Positions 1 to 11,906 are shown, counted from the first letter of the stretch. The stretch: DNA of 64,000 bases from Lumbricus terrestris (GCA_949752735.1 OX457052.1:35603280-35667279), one strand, 5' to 3'. Notes: generated by a model not told the origin, from the sequence alone. Numbers and translations are program-made.

Positions 1-315
<315 letters not shown>

Positions 316-345
316 GCAATCACCATTCTTATGTGTCGGTGTTAG

Positions 346-801
346 ATGTGGACGAGTGTACATCCGCGAGGCATCGCTGTGTTCCTGGCACGACTTGCTT
401 CAACACCAGAGGGAGCTATCGATGTGTCTTCCCATCCGATCTCGCCCCTATCTCCCCCAACTCTCCACTGGCGCCCTCCGTCAGACCATTGATGACGCCA
501 CCAACTGTGACATCATCCAGACCTATTTATAATCCATGGCGTACTCAGCCAATCACAATCGCCCGCCATATTGACTCCGCCCACGAGGCCAGGAAACGAC
601 CAACTGACTCCACCTATCAGGTCCGAACGAGGTCTATTGACTCCGCCTACGAGATCAGGACGAGGCCAACCGACTCCGCCCACTTAGCCAGAACTAGGCC
701 GAGGTCAAGGCCCCATAACAGGCAGACAACAGCAGCGCTCCTAGCGACGGGAAGGTGTGGCGCTGGTTACAGGATGAGCCACGCTACAGGACAGTGTGAA
801 G
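346..801 (+). CDS. FBLN1: Fibulin cbEGF exon 1 of window, with long C4-C5 insertion
   Basis: Acceptor ends gttag and donor is gtagga; phase 1-1. It starts DVDEC and carries the Asn/Asp-hydroxylation-type motif CFNTRGSYRC. After the fourth cysteine there are about 97 residues before GRCGAGY and the last cysteine (QCEG). Cysteines 4 and 5 of a cbEGF are normally one to several residues apart. The insertion is Pro/Ser/Thr/Arg-rich and contains roughly four 11-residue repeats of the type xTDSAYxxRTR (protein approximately 76-125 of the exon). It is uninterrupted in frame and lacks cysteines, so it looks like a real surface loop rather than retained intron, but transcript data are absent. Confidence 0.85.
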
Positions 802-868
802 GTAGGACCAATAGCAATAACAATATTCGCTATTGAGCAATCGGGTTGACAAACCGCAACCGGTTTCA

Positions 869-1080
869 GTGTACAATTATGCAGTTGAAACAATTCACAA
901 GAACGGAGATCACAGAATACACAAATCTTAACTATTCTAACTGAACATACGACCTGCAGTTATACAGTGCATACACCGTGCTAATAGCAGCCTATTATAC
1001 AGCACGGCCGCCCTATTGGACTCGAACTCGGGTCCGCTGATCTCCGTGCCAGTGTGTTATCCAAGGCGCTATCGAGCCCC
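869..1080 (-). mobile_element. tRNA-derived SINE, family B
   Basis: Read on the minus strand, the promoter head at about 1010-1080 resembles a tRNA gene, with a degenerate B box around gagttcgagtcc. The body contains 'acaattatgcagttgaaac' and 'aacagacag'-type words. The same body recurs near 6240-6440, 8770-8950, 42836-42920, 52850-52945 and 60610-60800. It lies in the first fibulin intron. Confidence 0.7.
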
Positions 1081-2149
1081 CATGACTTGTAAACATAGAC
1101 GAGAAATTGTAATCGTAATCTTTTGCATCTTTTGCAATAATTCTCATGGATTAATAATTATGTTATCCGTGATTATAGATTTGGCTGTGACAAGCACGAT
1201 TGTTAAGATGGTAACCATGCGGTATATATATATAGACTAATGTATTAAAATAAAGGTGTCTAAAATGCGCTCTTGCCAATTAAAGTGGTCGTTTTAGTAA
1301 ACAAAGATCATTAAATTTTAGTGTCGCCTTTCTCCTTTAAACCAGGCTTGGTACTAGCACAGCCTCCAATACGTTGGTGAAATCACATTTGTGTTCCCGT
1401 GGTTGGGCTGGGAGTGCCTCTGAGTATTATTATTTGGTGGGCGCCATATAAATTTTTATTATAATTATGGATGAATGGGCTAGAGTTCGAATGTGATGTA
1501 GTAATGAAGTTTTCATTAGAAGTGGTTTCAAACATAGATGCTACACTGAATTTTAAGAAAAGTTCATATCCAGGTTGAAAAAGCCATGAGCGTCATTTCT
1601 GGTTTCCATTGGTTAACAGCGTCTTATAATTTGCTGCAGTCATTGTGACTATATATTTCAAATAGCACTAATTCATCAATGGATGGATCCGATTTGACCA
1701 GGGTCTATGACAACAGAGGTCGTTACCCTGGACAGAAATTTGCTCGGCGTATTACAGCACTTATGAGCAAGGTACTGAACCAGTTTTTATGGCATTTATA
1801 TATATTTATTTATAATATCGGTTCACCACGTTTTAAAGGTATGTATAAGCAGTCTTATTAGGAGTCGCTGAGGTTTGGGCGCCTCTGAGTAGTCCCCTGG
1901 AAGAGTCGCTATACATAATTAACTTAATGAATGAATAATTCTGTTTCCATTCTGAAATTATAATTATTCTAGTTCAGTTTAATCCTTTTTTATTTTTAAT
2001 TTTGGGAGGAAGTTTCAGTTTAGCGATAGTATGTGATAGTACAGGTCATTAGCGCCGCCCTCCTCCTTTAACTACGCTTGGGACTGGCGCTGTGCGAGGG
2101 TAAACAATGGTTTAAGGTTATGCATAATTATTAGCGACTTCGTTAACGT
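1081..2149. repeat. Intron filled with dispersed repeat fragments
   Basis: No exon seen. About 1303-1380 and 2040-2095 are copies of a dispersed repeat containing 'attagcg' and 'cctcctttaa'. About 1402-1460 and 1866-1930 are copies of the 'cctctgagtag...gcgctatataaat' LINE/SINE tail. 1675-1795 is a copy of a repeat containing 'gatttgaccagggtctatga', also found at 28466-28560 and, inverted, at 18335-18465. Confidence 0.6.
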
Positions 2150-2405
2150 CTTCTTCTTCTCTCCTCCGTCAAGCGCACGCCAACGATGAGGCCTCAGCAT
2201 TCCGTCTGCAACTTGCTCTGTCCTTGATTTTGTTCACCGCATCTCTCATATCCATGCTCTGCGTCATTAGATCCTCTTTTGTATTGTCCATCCAGGTCTT
2301 CACTTGTCTCCCTCGGCTTCTCTTTCCATCCAAATGCCCGTGCAGAGCTGCGTCTGGTTACCTTTTGTCCTCCATTCGCGTCACGTGTCCGAACTAGTTA
2401 AGGCT
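2150..2405 (-). mobile_element. LINE reverse transcriptase C-terminus, decayed
   Basis: On the minus strand it reads FGHVTRMEDKR, a stop, then HLDGKRSRGRQVKTWMDN. This is the YFGHxxR...GKRxRGRxxxxWxD end typical of RTE-like retrotransposon ORFs. One in-frame stop and no catalytic domain are present, so it is a dead 3' fragment. Confidence 0.65.
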
Positions 2406-2612
2406 TCTTTTGCTGATCTTGTGCACCACTGTTTTGTTATGTACCAGCTCTTCCGGCCGCGTTATTTTATATAATGTTGCAAGACAACGTTTCAAAGGTA
2501 TATAAGGGAGCGCGCTCTCACCACTTGTTTTTAGGTAGGTGGTGTTCAATGTTTATTGGTATGATTATAATTATGGTGTTGTATACATGTAATTGTTGGC
2601 CGTGATTAACAG

Positions 2613-2744
2613 ATATTGACGAGTGTCAGATGGACGGCGGTGGATGTCCAATGTCGAATATGGTTTGTCGAAACACAGTCGGTAGCTTTGCATGCACTTG
2701 CTCAACAGGATATCTTTTCAATCCACGAAGCAAAGTCTGCGAAG
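2613..2744 (+). CDS. FBLN1: Fibulin cbEGF exon 2 of window
   Basis: 132 bp, phase 1-1, acceptor aacag and donor gtaaca. One complete cbEGF: DIDEC at the start, hydroxylation motif CRNTVGSFAC, then CTCSTGY and a final cysteine in VCEG. Six cysteines with normal spacing. Confidence 0.93.
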
Positions 2745-2754
2745 GTAACAACAA

Positions 2755-3240
2755 TATCTGCCTCTCTGTCTGTCTTTATGTCTCTATGTATGCCTGTCTT
2801 TGTCTGTCTGCGTGTCTCTCTGTCTCTGTTTATCTGTCTTTCATTTCCTCCATCCGATATCGTCTGTCTGTCTCTGTCTCTGTCTGTGTGTCTGTCTGTT
2901 TGTCTATGTCACCGTTTCACTCGCTGTCTCTGTTGCTGTCTCCTGTCACTCTTCTGTATGTCTCGTTCTTTGTCTGTATGCATGTCTCTCTCTCACGCAC
3001 ATACACACTCTATCTTCACAAGATGTTGAAGATGCAGATGATTACAACGACCACAAAAACTACTAAGGTGATGATGTGATGATGACAATGGTGATGATGT
3101 GATGATGACGACGATGATAACGATGACGATTATGATAGTGGCGGTGGCGATGGCGGCGACGACGACGATGACGATGACGTTTGATGATGATAATGATATT
3201 GATGATTATGATGGTGATGATGATGAAGATGATGATATTA
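2755..3240. repeat. (TCTG)n and (GAT)n simple repeats
   Basis: 2755-3010 is a degenerate TCTG/TCTC tract and 3065-3240 a GATGAT tract. Both sit in the short intron between cbEGF exons 2 and 3. The long open frames across them are repeat artefacts. Confidence 0.9.
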
Positions 3241-3248
3241 CTGTGTAG

Positions 3249-3398
3249 ATGTTGACGAGTGTAGAACGAGGCGTCATGACTGCATGTCATACGAGACGTG
3301 CCATAATACGATCGGTTCTTTTGTCTGTCGTTCTGAGGATAGAAGAGGCAACTGTTCCCATGGTTACACCACCGATCCAATCACCGCCCGATGCACAG
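3249..3398 (+). CDS. FBLN1: Fibulin cbEGF exon 3 of window (GC splice donor)
   Basis: 150 bp, phase 1-1, acceptor tgtag. DVDEC start, CHNTIGSFVC, then a ten-residue C4-C5 loop before NCSHGY and the last cysteine in RCTG. The donor is CAG|GCAAGT, a GC donor with otherwise ideal consensus. The frame and the final cysteine position fix this boundary, and no GT gives the expected domain end. Confidence 0.88.
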
Positions 3399-3827
3399 GC
3401 AAGTATTTTCAACGACCAACTGAATGAAGCGAAAAGCTTGTAAAATTTATAGATTTTAAAGCTCGTAAAATTTATAGATTTTAAGTCTCTCTACTTAAAG
3501 GTGTGCAAAGCTAGATATTGAATATTGTTGTGCGTTAATGTTATTACAGGCGCGTTGGCTATTTGCTTAGTTTAACGACACTGTTTGAAAATAAAGATCA
3601 TTAGCGTTGCACTCCACCGTAATTCAGACTTGGAAATGGCATTGTCATGTTGCAAGCAGTGCAGCAGATCGGAGTTTTGATCGTAACACTTATTTTAAAG
3701 ACGTCTTATTGATTTATGTTTCACTGTTTGTGGACTATATTACGTTACCAATTTGGAGAGTTTTAATTATAGTTCGGGTTGATCAAGTTTAAAAGGTGTT
3801 TAAGTGAAGTTTCCGATCTAGCCTCGA
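3399..3827. other. Intron, no gene seen
   Basis: AT-rich intron. About 3570-3640 is a diverged copy of the dispersed repeat with 'gtttaacgacactgt...catta'. At 3494-3512 there is a short 'ttaaaggtgtgcaaag' motif that recurs across the window. Confidence 0.5.
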
Positions 3828-4272
3828 ATGACATCTCGTGGCTGCTCGCCTCATTCCCGCATTCCTAAATATGCCCCGCCTCTGCTTATATGCGTGACGT
3901 TCTTCACTGGCTCCCTGTTTCACAGCGCATCACCTACCGTGTTGCTGCATTTGTTTGGCGATGCCTTCCTTCTTGTGCTCCATTATGCCTCTCTAGCCTT
4001 TGTCTCCGACCTTGCAGCCCGTCGAACTCTTCGCTCTGCGCTTTTGGTTCATCGAGCTCGCATTTCTACCAGACAGCATCGAGCCTTTTCTATTGTGTGT
4101 CCCGCTATCTGGAATTGCCTCCCACTAACATTGCAACTTATGCCTAGGCTAAATTCGTCTGCTTTTAATATGTTACTCAAATCTTACTTTTTAGCTGTGG
4201 CTGGGTCGGGAGCGCGGATGAGTAGGTTTCTTGAAGAGGCGCTATATAAATTGTCGAAATGAATGAATGAAT
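3828..4272 (+). mobile_element. LINE 3' end (RT C-terminal fragment with tail)
   Basis: Frameshifted frames encode LHWLPVSQRITYRVAAFVW and, later, RAFSIVCPAIWNCLPLTLQ. This is the LHWLP...AFS...WNSLP C-terminal signature of a CR1/Rex-type non-LTR retrotransposon. It ends in the tail 'gaggcgctatataaatt' followed by gaatgaatgaat. The same element occurs inverted at 34016-34880. Confidence 0.75.
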
Positions 4273-4738
4273 TTATAATAACAATGATAACAATAATAAT
4301 AACGACAACTTATGTGGCGCCGAACCAAGGGCGCCTAAAGGTGTCAAAGCGTGACGCTATACGAAATAATTTTGCTGGTGTCTTTTGAAGACAATGACAG
4401 CTGGAGTTAACGTAGGGTAGCCAATCGAAAGTCTGTGAGATCTGTCCAGAAATGCTTCTACCAACGCAAACAACCTTTGTTGTCACACGTTCCTGTTAAA
4501 CTTTTAATTCACTTAATGGCTTGTGTAAATTAGTGACGACATTGACAGTGGAAATTATAAAGATGTCCTTGAACTTTATATAAAACGTTCTAATAATAAT
4601 AATTTATTGCACACCGTCAAAATGTTTAAGCACGCGTTATAAATTCAATAACAGCGCTGTGCATATTCAATGTTTTACAAGAACTACCTTTAGAGCATTT
4701 CTTATCGTCCATCAATGCGCACTTGATTGTTGCTGTAG
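4273..4738. other. Intron, no gene seen
   Basis: AT-rich, with AAT-rich stretches near 4280-4310 and 4592-4606. No exon or clear mobile element recognised. Confidence 0.5.
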
Positions 4739-4876
4739 ATATCGACGAGTGCAGTCAGCCGCGCAAGAGATGTCCCTCGAGTGGATCGACATGCATCAAT
4801 ACACCCGGTTCGTTCCGGTGCCAGACGAAGTCTTGCGAGCGTGGAACGAGGATTGATGCGACCGGAAACTGCGTTG
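4739..4876 (+). CDS. FBLN1: Fibulin cbEGF exon 4 of window
   Basis: 138 bp, phase 1-1, acceptor tgtag and donor gtaaga. DIDEC, CINTPGSFRC, a four-residue C4-C5 loop (QTKS), then the last cysteine in NCVG. The loop length is like the odd EGFs of fibulin-1. Confidence 0.93.
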
Positions 4877-5274
4877 GTAAGATGAACGAACATCTGACGA
4901 AAACTAGACGAAGTGAAGTAGACTGCGTCATAACGATAGAGCTTTTCTTGCTTACTGTATAATTATTATGACATAATTTTATGTATTAGTTTAATCGAGC
5001 CATTTCTGTGGCGGGTGTCCGCAGTATGCCTTCCTTCAGAGCTGAGCAGGGATTGTATACCAGAATCCTAACTCAATAGAACTTCGAACTGTTCTGTTTT
5101 CAGGCGCGCCTCTGAGTAGTTTCCTGAGAGTATGCAAAATGAATTCGTTAATGAAATGAATGTGTTAATTAATATTATAACGATACTTAATTATTACTTC
5201 CTTGTTTCATTTTGCGTTACTTTTTCAATGGCCCACTGTGCGTTTGCTAATGACAGAGAAATAAATGCAATTGT

Positions 5275-5548
5275 TGCCTACTTACTTATTCACTTGCATA
5301 CATACTTACCCACTTACAGATCAACCTACTTAAGGATTTACCTACTAACTTACTTATTAACATACTTGGTTGCTTTCTTTACTAGCTTACTTACATATTT
5401 GCCTACTTGTTTACTTACCGCTTACTTACTCACTTTCTGACTTAGTCGCTTACTTAATTGCCTACCTATTTATATACCTACCTACTTACTTACTTTCTTA
5501 CTTGCTTGCCTACCCATTTGCTTACCTGCATAACTACCTTCCAACCTA
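5275..5548. repeat. (CTTA)n-rich degenerate tandem repeat
   Basis: Long run of ACTTACTT and ACCTACTT words between cbEGF exons 4 and 5. The Leu/Tyr-rich ORFs here are repeat artefacts. Confidence 0.85.
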
Positions 5549-5636
5549 TAGTTTAGTTATTTGCGTAATTGCTTAATTAACTTCTCAGTAACACATTGTG
5601 TCGTGTTGACTTGTGTTGGGTGCGTTTTCACTGCAG

Positions 5637-5774
5637 ACATCGACGAGTGTGAGGAGAGTGCTGGAATCTGTCGAACGAACGAGGAATGCAAGAACACGGT
5701 CGGTTCGTACGTCTGCAGGTCAACGCAGAGCTGTGGAATTGGATACGAAATGAATCGGGAGGGAAACAACTGCG

Positions 5775-5777
<3 letters not shown>
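5637..5777 (+). CDS. FBLN1: Fibulin cbEGF exon 5 of window
   Basis: 141 bp, phase 1-1, acceptor tgcag and donor gtatat. DIDEC, CKNTVGSYVC, a five-residue C4-C5 loop, SCGIGYEMN and the final NCEG. The donor is followed at once by a (TA)n tract (5779-5809). Confidence 0.93.
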
Positions 5778-5815
<38 letters not shown>

Positions 5816-6139
5816 TTAAGTTTATATAGTTCAAATTTCATTCAATCGTTTCGTCTGGTTTTTCAATTAATAAAATTAGAATCTTGAAACGTCTATGGTC
5901 TATAAATAGCCTATATGAATGGAATCAATCTCTGAATGTCTGAATTTAGAGCAGATGTGGAAAGGTCGAGGTCAACGGCCATGAACATAAGATGCTTGTC
6001 GCACATAATGCTCGTTTTTAGACACCTTTAAAACCTGTTACATCAACCTTATAATTACCAGGGACCTAGAAGCAAACGCGCAATTTTGTTAGCATTCTGG
6101 TTTGTTATTTAATAAAAGCGATAATAATAATAATCTTTT

Positions 6140-6445
6140 TCATTAATGAAGCGGCTCCAAGACGCACTGCGCTTTACTGCGCGTGCTAAGCAATTCGCTA
6201 CCGGGCATAGCACAGTAACTGTAAGAAATTCCGCCCCAGTTCATTCTCTGGCAGTACAAGTTATGCAGTAATCTTAATTAACATCAAACTTAACTAGTAC
6301 TAACAGAACAGACAGCTTTGCAATTTACACGGCGCTAACAGCAGCATACAAAGCATGTCCACCCAACGGGAGCTCGAACTCGCTACCTCTCGCACTCTAC
6401 GCCAGGATTTTATCCATTGTGCTAGCGGGGTCCCCTACCGAACAC
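6140..6445 (-). mobile_element. tRNA-derived SINE, family B, with partial second copy
   Basis: Minus-strand tRNA-like head at about 6360-6440 (B box near gcgagttcgagctcc) and the family B body upstream. The piece at 6190-6250 ('aattcgctaccgggcatagc') matches the head region of the copy at 8930-8990, so two insertions are joined here. Confidence 0.65.
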
Positions 6446-6628
6446 CTGTGCTTGTCAGCCCTCAGATATATTCTTCCGGTACGTCCAAAAGAAATTGAAA
6501 GGTTGAGCAAAGCAAATGAGGAGTGGAACGCTAATGATGATCTCTAAATAATCACAGCGTTTAAACTGAAACCAATATACCACACATTATTATTTATCAG
6601 CTGCTTTCCAACGGTAATCTGTGACAGG

Positions 6629-7955
6629 CAGTGGCGGATTTAGTCCAGGCCTGGGGGTCTGGTCGCCCCCCCGTGCCCCTGCTGGGTAAAAAATGGCGCC
6701 CCCTCGGACCCGGCCCGTACTTGTTACTTAAACCTAAAATGTCCTTCATGGAAATTAAATTCTCAAACTTTTGCCAGTGACTACGCAATCACACCATGAA
6801 TTTAACACTCATCGCAGATTTTTTTTCTATGGCGGCCATTACTTATTTTTTTTATTCCTATGGCCCATTGCATTGATATGTATTATATAGTTACTGGATA
6901 GCTAATTATTGGCTATGAAAGTTCGGATTATCGCTCACTCAGGGATATCCCAGGATTGTTTGGGGCAAATCCCAGGATTCCTATGAGCAAATCACAACAA
7001 AGGATAGGCAGCACAACACTCTTCGCTTTAAAACGCAAATTTCTCAGCAATGATACAAATTTGTTTAAAACCACCCTAGGGATTTTGAGTTGAGTGACAT
7101 ACAAAACAATCAGCCTAACTATATTTTGCGGCCACCGACCAGAACTCTTGAAAAAAGCCTTTCAAGTTGACGAGTTTAACATGGTTTTACATATAAACAA
7201 GCATTCGCATCCCTGACAGGAAGTCACGGGTGATTCGACATCGGCCATGGACCAATATCCAAAGCTTTAGCTATCCCATAATGGTAAACGTGTATTTTAG
7301 CGTCGTAAATTATTCGCCATTGCATGGATTTCAGCATTCGAATTTAGTCGAGTGCAGGTCGGATTGACGAAAATAATTCTTTCTAAATAGAAGGTGAATT
7401 AATTAAAGTAATTTATATTGAGACAGAAGAGGAATAAATGAAAACAATCTTGCTGAAATTGAAGCTGGATTGATGAACAATAAATTTAATTTAAATAGAA
7501 ATTATATTGATGAAAAATGTTTGCTGACGAAATTGAAGCGGGATTGATCAAACAAATTCTTGCCTAAACAGAAGCTGGATAGATGAAAAGGATTCTCGCC
7601 AAACTAGAAGTTGGATTGATTAAAAATAACAATGCTGCAACGAGCGAATAATTTACGACGCTAAAATACACGTTCACCTGGATCAATATGCAAAAAATAA
7701 CATTAATAAATATTTGTTATATATATATATATAAGCATAAATTTGTGTACCGGTAACTCAAGTAAGTAGTCAAGCACACAAGTTTAAAAAGTGTCTGTTT
7801 TCGATTCTTGATTCTCTTTGATGTATTCGGCTAAATCGAATGAATTATAATTAGTTTACTGTTTTTAACTATGTAAGTAGTAAGTACTGTGCAGGCGCCC
7901 TGTTGAAATTATCTTCGCCCCCCCCCCCGTGCAATAAAACCTAAATCCGCCACTG
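6629..7955. mobile_element. Non-autonomous hAT-like DNA transposon, 1.33 kb
   Basis: Ends cagtggcggattta and taaatccgccactg are inverted repeats. The flanks are a perfect 8-bp target duplication gtgacagg (6621-6628 and 7956-7963). This length is the hallmark of hAT insertions. No transposase frame is seen. A second inverted-repeat element is nested at 7283-7678. Confidence 0.88.
7283..7678. mobile_element. Inverted-repeat element nested in the hAT-like element
   Basis: Termini 'ggtaaacgtgtattttagcg' and its near-perfect reverse complement, ending 'tacacgttcacc', about 34 bp each. The interior is tandem units of about 40-60 bp containing 'gctggattgatgaaaa'. A diverged copy is at 46617-46928, inside the glutaredoxin locus. 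No clear target duplication was found. Confidence 0.7.
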
Positions 7956-8059
7956 GTGACAGGCATTTGAGACTTCCCATTATTATTTTGTTTCTTCACA
8001 GGATACGGCGCGAAGTTTATTCTGCGCCTGTGAATAAGCTGGTTCCCGCTACTCCGCTA

Positions 8060-8234
8060 CTCCGCTTTTTGGGGCGCGGTGGTGGTGGTGGTATTTGCAG
8101 TTTAACGTCACTGTGTGGTAACAGAAACCATTAGCGACGCCCTCCTTTATCCAGGTTTGGGACTGGCACTGGCAGAGTGCAACCAGTGGCGGAGTTTTTT
8201 TTTTTTGGGGGGGAAGCGCTTTAGAAACGACGAG

Positions 8235-8269
<35 letters not shown>

Positions 8270-9300
8270 ACAAGATTGGAGCAGAGGAGGAAGGAAGATC
8301 GAGGGGTAATGTTAGTCGATGGCAGATTCCTGATTGTGGGAGTTAAAAAATATTGATGTGGAGAGATCGCATAACAACTGTCCACTGCAGGTCATACAGA
8401 CATCTTCAATTAATTAGGACAGTTTTGAAGAAATTCTGTCTTTTGGAAAGACAACTTTGTGAATTTATCATTTTTACGATTATGCAAGCGGCAGCCGTTG
8501 GAACGGTGAGATCTGTTCAAGATAATTGAATACCTCTTTTACTAATAATAATAATAACAATATAATCATATACATGTGAAAGTGGTATTTTGTGAATGGC
8601 CTAGTTGTAATCTGTGACTTCTGTCATTATACTTGCAGTGAGAATAATATTAATAATTAATAATAATTTTTCTTTAACAAAGCAATGCGTTGCCCGATGT
8701 GCAGACCTGCACGGGAAGGACTAAGTAACTAAGTAAGTAATAGAGCACCTGCAAACGCACAGCATTTTACATGTACAAGTTATGCAGTAATTCTTAATTA
8801 ACACCAAACTTAACTACTAACAGAACAGACAGCCTGCAATACACGGCTCTGATAGTATACCTACAAAGCATGTCCGCCCAACGGGGGCTCGAACTCGTTA
8901 CCTCGCGTTCTGCATGCCAACGTGTTAACCAATTCGCTACCGGGTAGAGCACAGTAAATGTAAGAAATTCCGCTCCAGTTCATTCACTGGCAGTGCCTGT
9001 CAAAAGCCTACATTAAGGAGGAGGGTGACAATAATGATCATTGTAATCACACAACATCGTTGAACGGAAACTGCACTTACTGTTCACAATATTGGACACC
9101 TTTTAACTGTAATATTCACCTCTATAAGACTACGCAGAGGTACGGAACGTTAATCAAAAACGAGTAGGATGGTGGTATATAAGCCGTTTAACGTCACTGT
9201 GTGGTAACAAAGACCAATAGCGACGCCCTCCTCCTTTATCTAGGCATGGAACTGGCACTGGCAGAGTGCAAACGAGTAGCCCTAAAGCTAGGGAAAAGTA
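8060..9300. repeat. Dispersed repeats and a family B SINE in a fibulin intron
   Basis: 8095-8185 and 9182-9265 are copies of a repeat with 'tttaacgtcactgtgtggta' and 'gacgccctcct'. 8236-8267 is (TA)n. 8680-9000 is a family B SINE in minus orientation, with a good tRNA-like head (A-box region around gcgaattggttaac, B box gagttcgagccc on the minus strand). No coding exon is seen. Confidence 0.65.
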
Positions 9301-9755
9301 GCTGGTGAAAAGTTAAGAGAAAATAAACTGAAAAATGAAAGAAACTTATGAAAGTTACATAATATGAATATTGAGATGTATTTAAAACTCTAAAGACATC
9401 AGCAGCCTCGGTAACTATCAGATGTTTTTGGCGTAATAGTATCTAATAATCTTAATTTCAATATTCACACTGATAAGATAGGCCTATGTTGTAGGACCAG
9501 TCCCCTTATGCATGGACGGAGTTTATCAGGGACTAGGGGCTAAGCCCCCCTCCCAAGAAGTCCCAGATTCATTTTTTACTGTGTGAGTGGTATCTTTTCT
9601 CGCTTAGCCCCCTCCCCTCCAAGAAGGCCGCAGACTCAGACATTTGTTCGGGGATAATGGTTCTGCTTACGATCGCGAAACTTCCGAATGACTAAAAAGG
9701 TGAAAATTACTAATTAGGTTACATTACATTAACTTTCTGGTCCTATATTTACCAG
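9301..9755. other. Intron, nothing recognised
   Basis: AT-rich intron end. Around 9540-9640 there are 'agccccctcccc'-type stretches resembling interior pieces of the hAT-like elements elsewhere in the window. Confidence 0.4.
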
Positions 9756-9887
9756 ATATTGATGAATGTCGACGAGGTCGACACAGCTGCAATGGTCCAC
9801 TGATGAGTTGCGTTAATCGTCCGGGAACCTACACCTGCCAGTGCCAAGAAGGGTATCAGATGAATCACGCCACTCACAGCTGCGAAG
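9756..9887 (+). CDS. FBLN1: Fibulin cbEGF exon 6 of window
   Basis: 132 bp, phase 1-1, acceptor accag and donor gtacac. DIDEC, CVNRPGTYTC, CQCQEGYQMN and final SCEG. The C4-C5 loop is the usual single residue. Confidence 0.93.
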
Positions 9888-10710
9888 GTACACGTCTCAA
9901 CATCACCCCACTTCACCCTGTTACCCACGCATCTCAAATCGCCTCATACACCCCTCATATCAACATCACCCCCATTACTCACGCGTCTCAAGTTCTTTCA
10001 ATCTTATACCACCTTTCCGCTTACAATTAAACTGTCAGTTTGGAATGAAGACAGAGCGGATGTGGAAATAAAGCTGTTTTGTAAGGCTAGGCGAATGCGC
10101 GATCTGCAGATTTCGTGTACGCATTTTCTATGGCCATCATAGCATTATTTTAGGGGATTACGAGTTAGCCGCCATCTGAATAAAAAAAATAACTTCCGAT
10201 ATCTTTTACTAATAATTTCTGTGGATTTCGCGACCATGTCCATGCACTTGCCACCTCGGAATAATTTGCCTGCTTTCTACCACGCCGTTACTGAGGAAGT
10301 TTCTCTTTAGTCGTAGCTAGACTGGGAACCTCTGAGTATTGTTCTTGAAGGGGCGATATGTAGTATTTTGGAACGAATGAGTGAATTAAACCCGAAAGGG
10401 AAATCACAAAAAGCCCCGCCTCCTAGCGACGGTATAATAATTATCGTCTCTGCTCGATGAAGTCCCACAAAATGGTCAAATGGCCATGACGGTGATGGGG
10501 GGGGGGGCTATAATTCAATAATTCTATAATTCTATAAGTAATTATATGATTGTATAATTCAGTAATTCTATAATTCAATAATTCATGCAATGAATGGAAA
10601 TAAAATTGAATGAAAGAGGAGCAGAGATGGCAGGGTGTGTTCGCCATAATTTACAGCTTAGTCAGCATGTGATTTTATCTTAACAGTTGGTTTCCTTTTG
10701 ATCTCTTTAG
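9888..10710. other. Intron with LINE/SINE tail and AT repeat
   Basis: 10316-10385 is a copy of the 'cctctgagtat...gcgatatgtagtatt' tail. 10508-10585 is a degenerate ATAATTC repeat. No gene seen. Confidence 0.5.
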
Positions 10711-10842
10711 ACATCGATGAATGTCATAAGTTTGGTGGGCACGTTTGCGCGCAGAACGCGAGATGCGAGAACACGGCTGGGTCGTTCCGATGCATCTGCC
10801 AGGAGGGATTCGAACTGGAGACGAACTCCAAGTACTGTAACG
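10711..10842 (+). CDS. FBLN1: Fibulin cbEGF exon 7 of window
   Basis: 132 bp, phase 1-1, acceptor tttag and donor gtaaaa. DIDEC, CENTAGSFRC, CICQEGFEL and final YCNG. It aligns in order with the third-last full cbEGF block of vertebrate fibulin-1 (CVNSPGSFRC). Confidence 0.93.
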
Positions 10843-11559
10843 GTAAAAATAACCATTTTCATCTCCAACCACTTCCATTGCACCGTCCTAACAGCACAGA
10901 TCTTCTGTGGAATCTAATCTGCCATCTATGACCTCGGTTAAGCGGACTCGGACCTCCTTCTGTCTACTCTTTGGACATTTTCATCTCACTGGTTCGACTC
11001 AGCGCTCGTTAATAAAAAGGTTCCCTATGCTTATATCTTTATTGGAGGCTTAGACGGTTGCGATGCATAATTATGATTTACTGGTGAAATTCTTTTTCTT
11101 TTCATTTTTATTTTTGTCTTATGGCTTTATAAGTTGATTGGTTGATTGGCGAATTCATCCACTCGCCCGGCTTTAAAGAAATCTGCTTTAATATTTATTT
11201 GCTTCCTTAATTATTTTTTCTGGGTCTTCCACATTCATGCATGAAATTCAATTGAGCAGTTTGCTTACACATTTTGATATTTATTCGCATAAAATGTTTA
11301 CAAACATTTTTCTATTCAGTTAGACCTACTCACACACTGATCTGTTCGCTCAAGTATTTATTTACTTGTTTAGGCCTACATATATAATTATGTATAGATA
11401 TATATATATAATTATGTATGTATATATATATATGTTTTTATAAGTTCATTAATACGTACATAATTATACAGGAAATGTGTTTTTCATGATTTTCTCATTT
11501 GCGAATATTTTCTCTATCTTCTTCACGTTCTCTGCCCTCAGGCAGGTTCGTATGTCCAA

Positions 11560-11820
11560 TAACGTCATTTTTCTCTGTTCTGTGCTTCTCTCTTCAGTCC
11601 ACTGTATCCATCCTCTGTCAGCATCCAGTCCAGCAACATTGTTCTACCTCGCATCCTTTTCCCTCCATTCTTCCCTCAATGATGTCTCGTAGTAGGGTGT
11701 CGCTCCTTAAAATGTGTCCTATCCATTTCTTCTGACGCCCACGTATAGTGCCCATCAGTGACCTCTCTTCTTCCACCAACTGCAAGATTTCCTCATTCGT
11801 TCTTCGCTTCTTTTCTTTAT
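11560..11820 (-). mobile_element. LINE reverse transcriptase C-terminus, decayed
   Basis: On the minus strand it reads [40 protein letters not shown] and [14 protein letters not shown] in close succession. This is the C-terminal zone of an RTE-like ORF2. No catalytic YADD box is present, so it is a truncated remnant in a fibulin intron. Confidence 0.75.
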
Positions 11821-11906
11821 GTGTTTTATTTATTTAATAAGTTATTTCTTTACATGTATAATAATTTGTGTATTTATTCGTGTATTGTTTTCTGTTCTGA
11901 TGTTAG

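Noticed and set aside
3063..3240. CRISPR-like regular spacing of short repeats
   Set aside because: Simple GAT microsatellite in an animal intron; no repeat-spacer structure.
2616..3380. Cys/Leu/Ser-rich and His/Arg-rich ORFs on both strands
   Set aside because: Run-on frames across (TCTG)n and (GAT)n repeats next to real cbEGF exons.
8870..8955. Possible functional tRNA gene (A and B box-like)
   Set aside because: No complete cloverleaf or anticodon arm; same sequence recurs as heads of family B SINEs.
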